62,132 nt of DNA from Cyanobacteria bacterium RU_5_0 (GTDB lineage: Bacteria; Cyanobacteriota; Cyanobacteriia; Elainellales; Elainellaceae). The stretch lies in assembly GCA_012033255.1 (NCBI GenBank), contig JAAUSF010000012.1, positions 1 through 62,132 of the forward strand, written 5' to 3'. Made by a program: the position numbers and the translations under genes. The notes under the pieces were generated by a model. It saw nothing but the letters and a program-made list of their open reading frames with translations, had not been told where the DNA came from and did not search any database. Shown here piece after piece: positions 55,872 to 62,132 of the stretch (within the stretch, counting starts at the first letter, position 1; every line of letters begins with the position of its first letter).

Positions 55872-57857
55872 GTGAGATTTCACAACGAACAACTCATAGC
55901 CGCCTGGACATTGGTGCAACGGGGTAGCCGAGCCGCTGGTGTGGATGGGGTGACGCTCGATTTGTTTGCGGGCGTGGCTCCAGAGCAAATTCATTGGCTG
56001 CACCGTCAACTGCAACGGGAGTGCTATGTGGCCAGTCCGGCAAAGGGATTTTACCTTGCCAAACCCAACGGCGGGCAGCGGTTGATCGGGATTCCCACGG
56101 TGCGCGATCGAATTGTGCAGCGCTTCCTGCTGCAAACACTGTATCCCAAATTAGAGCGACGTTTCCGCGAGTCGGCGTTTGCCTATCGTCAGGGGTTGTC
56201 AATCTATGGGGCAGTCGATCGAGTGATGGCAGCCTATCAACATCCGCCTACCTGGGTGGTGAAGGCAGATATTCAGCGGTTCTTTGACACCCTGACCTGG
56301 GCAGTGCTGCTTAGCCAACTGGAGCAGTTGAAGTTAAATCCAACGATCACTCAGCTCGTGGAACAGCAACTCAAGTCAGGGATTGTTATCTCCAATCAAT
56401 TTTGCCGCACTCATCAAGGCGTGTTGCAGGGTGGGGTGCTATCGGGTGCGCTGGCCAATCTTTACCTGAGCGAGTTCGATCGCCGCTGTTTGCAGGCGGG
56501 TATTTACCTGACGCGCTATGGCGATGACTGTGTTGCCGTCTGCTCAAGTGGAATTCAAGCCGATCGCACGTTGGCAATGATGCAGGAATGGCTGGAAGAC
56601 ATCTATCTGACGCTGCACCCTGAAAAGACGCGAATTATTGCGCCCCATGAGACATTCACCTTCCTGGGGCATCAATTTTGTGCCGGAACGGTGCAAGCTC
56701 CAGAACGAAAGGTAGAAGGCGGAAGGCGGAAGGCAGAAGACGGAAGACGGAAGGGACAGAGTGGAGGGGGTGGGCGACCGAAGGTATGCAGCATTGTTCA
56801 GTCAAAACACAAAAAACCGAAAGGATCAATTGATGAATATTGGAGGGATGGTATGACTACTTTATACGTGACCGATCAAGGGGCATATTTACGAGTTCAG
56901 CATCAGCAGTTTCAGGTGTTTCATCAAGACGAATTGCGCTGTAGCGTTCCGGTGAATCAGGTCAGCCATGTGGTGCTGTTTGGATCTTGCAATGTCTCGC
57001 ATGGGGCAGTTAGTTTAGCGTTACGGCGACGCATTCCGATTCTGTATCTCGCCAGCAATGGTCGATATTTTGGTCGGCTAGAAACTGAGGGGCAGGCGCA
57101 AATTGACTACCTGACTCAGCAGGTGCAGCGCTCCCAAGATCCAACGTTTATTCATCAGCAAGCGCAAAGCATTATCTCAGCAAAGTTGCACAATAGTCGG
57201 GTGCTGTTGCAGCGCTTGAATCGGCGACGCAAAACTGAAGCGGCAACTCAGGCGATCGCTGAACTACCGCTATTGATGCAAAAGGTGGCAGAAGCTGCGT
57301 CGATCGAATCCATGTTGGGCTATGAAGGACAGGCAGCACATCTGTATTTTCGGGCGTTTGCCACGCTGCTGAAGGGGAAATTTGAGTTTGAAAAGCGCAC
57401 CCGTCGCCCTCCTACTGATCCAGTCAACAGCTTGCTGAGCCTGGGATATACGCTGCTGTCGCAAAATCTACATTCTATGGTGGAAGCAGTTGGACTGCAC
57501 ACACACTTTGGCAATTTACACACGCCGCACAAAACTCGTCCGTCGCTGGTTTGCGATTTGTTGGAAGAGTTCCGCGCCTTTGCAGTGGATGCGCTGGTTG
57601 CCTATCTGATCAACTCTGATATCTTCACGGCGGAAGATTTTACCCCACCTGATGAGCGGGGTGGCGTTTATCTACATCCCGATGCCTTGAAAAAGTTTCT
57701 CAAACACTGGGAGGAAAAGCTCCAGCAGCAGGTGACGCATCCGCACACGGGATACAAAGTCAGCTATCGTCGCTGCTTTGAGCTTCAGGTCTGGGAATAC
57801 GTGTCGTGCTTGATGGGGGAACGATCGGGTTATCGTCCGATGAGGTGGGAGAAGTAA
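55872..57857 (+). CDS. cas1: Reverse transcriptase-Cas1 fusion
   Basis: 661 aa, GTG start. RT domain about 1-270: KPNGGQRLIGIPTVRDRIVQ, VVKADIQRFFD (Asp133), QGVLQGGVLSG and LTRYGDDCVAV (YGDD 216-219), all catalytic residues intact. A repeat-derived linker (about 276-325) leads to Cas1 (about 326-661) with Glu485 (GYEGQAA), His550 (GLHTHFGNLH) and Glu565 (CDLLEEFRAF). RT-Cas1 lets type III systems acquire spacers from RNA via cDNA (established for characterised homologues). No Cas6 domain is fused. The stop overlaps cas2 by one base. Confidence 0.97.
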   Translation: MRFHNEQLIAAWTLVQRGSRAAGVDGVTLDLFAGVAPEQIHWLHRQLQRECYVASPAKGFYLAKPNGGQRLIGIPTVRDRIVQRFLLQTLYPKLERRFRESAFAYRQGLSIYGAVDRVMAAYQHPPTWVVKADIQRFFDTLTWAVLLSQLEQLKLNPTITQLVEQQLKSGIVISNQFCRTHQGVLQGGVLSGALANLYLSEFDRRCLQAGIYLTRYGDDCVAVCSSGIQADRTLAMMQEWLEDIYLTLHPEKTRIIAPHETFTFLGHQFCAGTVQAPERKVEGGRRKAEDGRRKGQSGGGGRPKVCSIVQSKHKKPKGSIDEYWRDGMTTLYVTDQGAYLRVQHQQFQVFHQDELRCSVPVNQVSHVVLFGSCNVSHGAVSLALRRRIPILYLASNGRYFGRLETEGQAQIDYLTQQVQRSQDPTFIHQQAQSIISAKLHNSRVLLQRLNRRRKTEAATQAIAELPLLMQKVAEAASIESMLGYEGQAAHLYFRAFATLLKGKFEFEKRTRRPPTDPVNSLLSLGYTLLSQNLHSMVEAVGLHTHFGNLHTPHKTRPSLVCDLLEEFRAFAVDALVAYLINSDIFTAEDFTPPDERGGVYLHPDALKKFLKHWEEKLQQQVTHPHTGYKVSYRRCFELQVWEYVSCLMGERSGYRPMRWEK

Positions 57858-58135
57858 TGTTTTACCTAATTTGTTACGACATCACAAGCGATCGTCGTCG
57901 GAATAAAGTAGCGCACCTGCTGGAAGGGTACGGGATGCGGGTACAGAAATCAGTGTTTGAATGTGTCTTGAATGAGCATCAGTATGAGATGGTGCATTGC
58001 AAGCTTCAGCGATATCTCAAGCGTGAAGAAGATCAGGTGCGGTTTTATCCCATGTCTGGGCACACGCGGCGGAAGGTTGTGATTGTCGGATGGCAACCAG
58101 AACGCCAGGTCGATGATTCGGCGTTCATTGTTTAG
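57857..58135 (+). CDS. cas2: CRISPR-associated Cas2
   Basis: 92 aa. MFYLICYDITSDRRRNKVAHLLEGYGMRVQKSVFEC is the Cas2 ferredoxin-like start with the conserved Asp in YDI. RFYPMSGHTRRKVVIVG follows. It bridges two Cas1 dimers in the integrase. ATG is in the TAATG junction with RT-Cas1, so translation is coupled. Confidence 0.97.
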   Translation: MFYLICYDITSDRRRNKVAHLLEGYGMRVQKSVFECVLNEHQYEMVHCKLQRYLKREEDQVRFYPMSGHTRRKVVIVGWQPERQVDDSAFIV

Positions 58136-58166
58136 TAACCCCAAGTCATTCATCTGGAGACGACCC

Positions 58167-58553
58167 ATGAGTCGAGATTTCCTGAGAACGTATCAAGAAC
58201 TGCGAGTTTATCAAATGGCGTTTGAGAGTGCGATGCAAATTTTTGAACTGGTGCAGCAGTTCCCAGCCGAGGAACAAACGCTCCTCAAACCTCAAATGAT
58301 TCGATCGTCTCGCTCGGTGTGTGCCAACTTAGCGGAGGCGTGGCAAAAGCGGCGATATCGGGGGGCGTTTGTGTCGAAGCTGAATGAGGTGGAGGCAGAG
58401 GCGGCAGAAACCCAAACCTGGATTGAGTTTGCCATTCTGTGTGGCTATCTGGATGCGGAAACGGGGCAGGAGTTGTTTGGACGCTATCGAGAGATTTTGG
58501 CGGGAACGGCTCGGTTGATTGAAAATGCCGATGCCTGGGTGATTTCGCCATGA
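58167..58553 (+). CDS. Four-helix-bundle protein (Avd/S23-like)
   Basis: 128 aa from ATG 58167. YQELRVYQMAFESAMQIFELVQQFP, MIRSSRSVCANLAEAWQKRRYRGAFVSKLNEVEAEAAETQTWIEFA and LFGRYREILAGTARLIENADAW are the TIGR02436 four-helix-bundle signature. Related proteins (bAvd) are essential RT cofactors in diversity-generating retroelements. It lies 31 bp after cas2 in the same operon; its last 4 bases overlap the next gene (ATGA). A role as RT-Cas1 cofactor is inference. Confidence 0.9.
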   Translation: MSRDFLRTYQELRVYQMAFESAMQIFELVQQFPAEEQTLLKPQMIRSSRSVCANLAEAWQKRRYRGAFVSKLNEVEAEAAETQTWIEFAILCGYLDAETGQELFGRYREILAGTARLIENADAWVISP

Positions 58554-58999
58554 GTCGGCGCAGTCGGAAGCGGCGAAAACGGTTTAGCTGTAGGCATCGA
58601 GGTTTTGGTCAGTATTGTCATCGCTGTGCCTCACAACAGGGGTTAAAACAGGCAAAGATGAAAGCACGACAGTTAGAACGACAGCAGTGGGAGGCGACGT
58701 TTGCTGAAGATCAGATTGATTTAAGGCGTTTACCCAGGTCGATCGTCCTCAAAACCCGGCGGCTACTGGCGACGTTGCAACAGGGAGTAGGCTACTGGCA
58801 GTTGGGGGGAAAGCGGCTGCATCAGGAGCGAGAGGCGATTAAAATTCCAGTGACTGATCGCTATCGGTTGCTCTGTGGGCAGGAAAATGGAGAGATTGCA
58901 CCGCTCAAAGTGTTGTCCCATGAAGATTACAACCCATTAGTTCGCAGCAAACGACGGATTCTTTCCAGCTTCCTTTCAAGGGGGTCACGCAAAGGCTGA
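58550..58999 (+). CDS. Cys-rich small protein with RelE-like C-terminal region
   Basis: 149 aa, coupled to the previous gene by ATGA overlap. An arginine-rich start (SRRSRKRRKRF) is followed by CRHRGFGQYCHRC, a likely zinc-binding knuckle. Residues about 58-135 (LRRLPRSIVLKTRRLLATLQ, GKRLHQEREAIKIPVTDRYRLLC, PLKVLSHEDYN) resemble the RelE/ParE beta-sheet with its basic strand, by eye only. It could be an RNA-binding accessory factor of the adaptation complex. Not matched to a named cas gene. Confidence 0.8.
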   Translation: MSRRSRKRRKRFSCRHRGFGQYCHRCASQQGLKQAKMKARQLERQQWEATFAEDQIDLRRLPRSIVLKTRRLLATLQQGVGYWQLGGKRLHQEREAIKIPVTDRYRLLCGQENGEIAPLKVLSHEDYNPLVRSKRRILSSFLSRGSRKG

Positions 59000-59064
59000 A
59001 ACCCCGATTCTTTGGTTGACCCCCTTGGGTTGCTTGCTGAGCAAGGGTTTCAGACATTTTTTTG
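58996..59064 (+). terminator. Rho-independent terminator after the adaptation operon
   Basis: CTGAAACCC (58996-59004) pairs with GGGTTTCAG (59045-59053). The inner hairpin CTTGC-TGA-GCAAG spans 59033-59045. It is followed by ACATTTTTTTG (59054-59064). It overlaps the last codon of the upstream gene and separates the cas operon from the array. Confidence 0.75.
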
Positions 59065-59106
59065 ATAAGCTTATTGAGAATCGATCGGGCTTATTGACAG
59101 TAAGGA

Positions 59107-59136
59107 TTGACCCCCTTGAAAACAGGGGTGTAGAAT
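59107..59136 (+). promoter_or_regulatory. CRISPR leader promoter
   Basis: TTGACC (59107-59112), 18-bp spacer, TAGAAT (59131-59136), a sigma70-type promoter pointing into the array. An alternative -35 TTGACA lies at 59094. Transcription would start around 59143, about 25 bp before the first repeat. The dodecamer TTGACCCCCTTG occurs at 59016-59027 and 59107-59118. Confidence 0.6.
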
Positions 59137-59167
59137 ACAAGCTGAGAGCAACTTTCAAAGGGTGGCT

Positions 59168-62059
59168 CTCAAAACTTCTTCGGAAGTTGAATTAATGGAA
59201 ACGCTTCTGGATCAGCCACTAGCGTATTGGTGGCTGGATCCTCAAAACTTCTTCGGAAGTTGAATTAATGGAAACCATCAGCTTCAGCAAAAGCAGCATT
59301 ACCGTACACTTCTCAAAACTTCTTCGGAAGTTGAATTAATGGAAACAGGGTTACGAGCCGGATCATTAGACAGAAATCCACTCAAAACTTCTTCGGAAGT
59401 TGAATTAATGGAAACTCTTACTCTAGATCCCGGCGCTTAGGGTTACGAGCCTCAAACTTCTTCGGAAGTTGAATTAATGGAAACACGGTAATGCTGCTTT
59501 TGCTGAAGCTGATGCTGATGCCTCAAAACTTCTTCGGAAGTTGAATTAATGGAAACTAGAGGTGTATCCTCTATCGTGATTAATATAGGCTGCTCAAAAC
59601 TTCTTCGGAAGTTGAATTAATGGAAACTATTACCACCGGGACGGGTGATATCAGAGTAGAGGACTCAAAACTTCTTCGGAAGTTGAATTAATGGAAACCA
59701 GCGTTACCGTTGGGATAAAGGATGTCAGAAAGGCCTCAAAACTTCTTCGGAAGTTGAATTAATGGAAACTCTTCAACCAGAGTTTCAGAACGATAGGTTG
59801 AGGTTGCTCAAAACTTCTTCGGAAGTTGAATTAATGGAAACATTAATGGGCGTTCGAGAGATTTTGCTTTACGCAAAACTCAAAACTTCTTCGGAAGTTG
59901 AATTAATGGAAACGGTTGCTTCATCAGTAGAAACAACAGCACCGAAGACTCAAAACTTCTTCGGAAGTTGAATTAATGGAAACTCGTTGCCCCGTTCAAA
60001 GCACCGTCACCACCACTCAAAACTTCTTCGGAAGTTGAATTAATGGAAACGTTAAGTGACCCGCCGAATTCGCTGTCGCGACTGTCACTCAAAACTTCTT
60101 CGGAAGTTGAATTAATGGAAACGGTTAATTGGATGCCCTCTTGCTCGGTAAATGCAGCTCAAAACTTCTTCGGAAGTTGAATTAATGGAAACTATATTTT
60201 GGAAAACGATTCCTAATATAGAAACAAAGATACTCAAAACTTCTTCGGAAGTTGAATTAATGGAAACTTTGATTAGCCAGCCGACACCAATTAGAATGCC
60301 AAGGGCTCAAAACTTCTTCGGAAGTTGAATTAATGGAAACCCGTTGTTACCTTGATGAATTTCATTTGCACTGGCAGCCTCAAAACTTCTTCGGAAGTTG
60401 AATTAATGGAAACATTGTGTCATCGCGACCCTGTTCAGCCAAACCAATCCTCAAAACTTCTTCGGAAGTTGAATTAATGGAAACGATTCCAGCCAATCAT
60501 TACCGTAAAACTCAAGAGCTCAAAACTTCTTCGGAAGTTGAATTAATGGAAACCAGCGTCTGGAAGAACCAAAACACTTGAATCACCTTGCTCAAAACTT
60601 CTTCGGAAGTTGAATTAATGGAAACTGTCCATTAAGGACTGCCATTCACTTGCACTCACTGTCCTCAAAACTTCTTCGGAAGTTGAATTAATGGAAACTC
60701 CACGTTCCGGCGGTACGCGCCGAGGGAGGGAGCCTCAAAACTTCTTCGGAAGTTGAATTAATGGAAACTATGGTCATGCTCATAGAAATTTTGAACAGCT
60801 CCACTCAAAACTTCTTCGGAAGTTGAATTAATGGAAACACGATGAACCCACCGCCCCAAAGAAGGCGACCTTTCGGCCTCAAAACTTCTTCGGAAGTTGA
60901 ATTAATGGAAACGCTAACTCCCCTTCTCCGCGTTTGCCGGGCATAATACTCAAAACTTCTTCGGAAGTTGAATTAATGGAAACTTTCATCACCACCCACC
61001 CGTTGATGGTAACGGGGTCTCAAAACTTCTTCGGAAGTTGAATTAATGGAAACTTTGGAACCGCCACGAGTAGCGCCACCAAAAGTGTAGCCTCAAAACT
61101 TCTTCGGAAGTTGAATTAATGGAAACCCGTTTGGCGTCGTGCGAGAATCCGACAACGTCCGCACCTCAAACTTCTTCGGAAGTTGAATTAATGGAAACCT
61201 TGCTTGCCTCCTTCCGTCACCGCGTCGGAAATGCGGCTCAAAACTTCTTCGGAAGTTGAATTAATGGAAACGGGCTTGTCCGTGTTTGGAAGGTCCTTTG
61301 TGATTTCTCAAAACTTCTTCGGAAGTTGAATTAATGGAAACTAGGTTCCATCCGGAATCCTCACCTCTGGTTCAACAGCTCAAAACTTCTTCGGAAGTTG
61401 AATTAATGGAAACAAGTTTTTGTTGCTATCACCTGGAAGACTTCTTCAAACGACTCAAAACTTCTTCGGAAGTTGAATTAATGGAAACCTTTCCCATCAG
61501 TGGTGAGGGGACGTGAGACGACACCTCAAAACTTCTTCGGAAGTTGAATTAATGGAAACTGTTTTGCTGGGTTCTGGGTGCGACGGCACACAGCGCCTCA
61601 AAACTTCTTCGGAAGTTGAATTAATGGAAACGTTTTGGCGGTGCCGGGTGGCACAAAGTTGTACAGCTCAAAACTTCTTCGGAAGTTGAATTAATGGAAA
61701 CACGAAACGCAAATCGGTATCGTTGTATTGGTACTGACCTCAAAACTTCTTCGGAAGTTGAATTAATGGAAACGAGCAGGTCGTGGGTTTCGCCGATGGT
61801 GAGTTTTCCTCAAAACTTCTTCGGAAGTTGAATTAATGGAAACACTTGGTCGCAGTGCCTTAACCAATTCTGGGTTTACCCTCAAAACCTCTTCGGAAGT
61901 TGAATTAATGGAAACCTGGCAGAGCAGCATCCCAAAAAGAGAATCGGGTTGGCACTCAAAACTTCTTCGGAAGTTGAATTAATGGAAACATGGGGAGGTC
62001 CCCGAATATGCTTCGAACATGTCTCTCAAAACTTCTTCGGAAGTTGAATTAATGGAAAC
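59168..62059 (+). CRISPR. CRISPR array, 41 repeats and 40 spacers
   Basis: 35-nt repeats starting CTCAAAACTTCTTCGGAAGT and ending TGAATTAATGGAAAC, the first at 59168-59202 and the last at 62025-62059, with spacers of about 32-40 nt. The stem AACTTC-TTCG-GAAGTT has a C(UUCG)G tetraloop. The 3' end ATGGAAAC resembles the 8-nt type III crRNA 5' handle, so transcription runs left to right from the leader. Variant repeats: number 5 (59451) and number 29 (61165) lack one A (34 nt); number 39 (61881) has T-to-C in the stem. Confidence 0.99.
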
Positions 62060-62110
62060 GGGGAGGAAAAACGAAGAACGAAAAAGAAAAAAGAAAAAGA
62101 GAAAGCATTG
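62060..62110 (+). repeat. Polypurine tract after the last repeat
   Basis: GGGGAGGAAAAACGAAGAAC, then GAAAAAGAAAAAAGAAAAAG, an almost pure A/G run. The last CRISPR repeat before it is not degenerate, which is unusual for the distal end of an array. The window ends at 62132. Confidence 0.7.
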
Positions 62111-62132
62111 AATCTCGATCGCAATGCAGGGA

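Noticed and set aside
55872-58553. A diversity-generating retroelement (RT plus Avd-like protein)
   Set aside because: The RT is fused to Cas1, and no template/variable repeat pair or target gene with a variable C-terminus was seen.
59762-59971. ORFs with METLQ.../LKTSSEVELMET repeats inside the array (also 61334-61516)
   Set aside because: They are CRISPR repeats read in frame (each repeat gives LKTSSEVELMET) joined to random spacer codons.

Overview
The window comes from a cyanobacterium, probably a filamentous non-heterocystous one (Leptolyngbya/Oscillatoriales-like; the order is inference). The evidence is the gene content: psaF-psaJ of photosystem I, Psb28-2 and Psb34 of photosystem II assembly, ndhL, a CO2-hydration (Cup/Chp) protein, a GUN4-domain protein, a PAP/fibrillin protein, several cyanobacterial DUFs (DUF3134, DUF3007, DUF2358, DUF4282), and frequent HIP1-type GCGATCGC octamers in coding DNA.

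Layout. 0-9.3 kb: a cut-off IS5-type transposase, a pentapeptide-repeat membrane protein, an orphan ABC ATPase started inside a long heptamer tandem repeat, a GUN4-domain protein, a HAD hydrolase, a TIGR01777 epimerase, psb28-2, a 201-bp MITE-like element with a 9-bp target duplication, and a decayed IS200/IS605-type tnpB element. 9.3-23 kb: a copper P-type ATPase carrying low-complexity insertions, hisA, then an uncharacterised metabolic cluster (frameshifted alpha-oxoamine synthase, Rieske oxygenase, divergent GH3-family amido synthetase) and a giant RTX-type ExeM nuclease. 23-47.4 kb: mostly core genes: RecB-like nuclease, PAP/fibrillin, mraY, TPR protein, tRNA-Gln(UUG), ureA, CO2 hydration protein, ndhL-DUF3007-trpA-cutA, ArsA/GET3-like ATPase, menF, clpB, a frameshifted nhaC, tsaD, psaFJ, glcE, an LCP protein and psb34.

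47.9-62.1 kb is a defence-like region. It has a CHAT-protease/TM/TPR protein, a TM protein with an unknown C-terminal domain, and a 1222-aa HTH-STAND ATPase. Next is a CRISPR adaptation operon: RT-Cas1 fusion, Cas2, an Avd/S23-like four-helix-bundle protein and a small Cys-rich protein with a RelE-like tail, tightly packed. It is followed by a terminator, a leader with promoter, and a 41-repeat/40-spacer array whose repeat ends in GGAAAC, typical of type III arrays in cyanobacteria. No interference genes (cas10, cas7, cas6) lie in the window; they would be beyond the right edge or elsewhere.

Two themes cut across the genes. First, a 7-bp repeat (RRTGAAG) sits at gene boundaries, where it supplies stop codons, Shine-Dalgarno-like purines and start codons, and it or a related G/A-rich repeat also occurs inside reading frames (copper ATPase, RT-Cas1 linker). 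Second, the spacers show internal relationships: two share 30 nt in opposite orientation, two overlap by 12 nt, and two look like diverged homologues. This suggests repeated sampling of the same invaders by the RT-Cas1 machinery.
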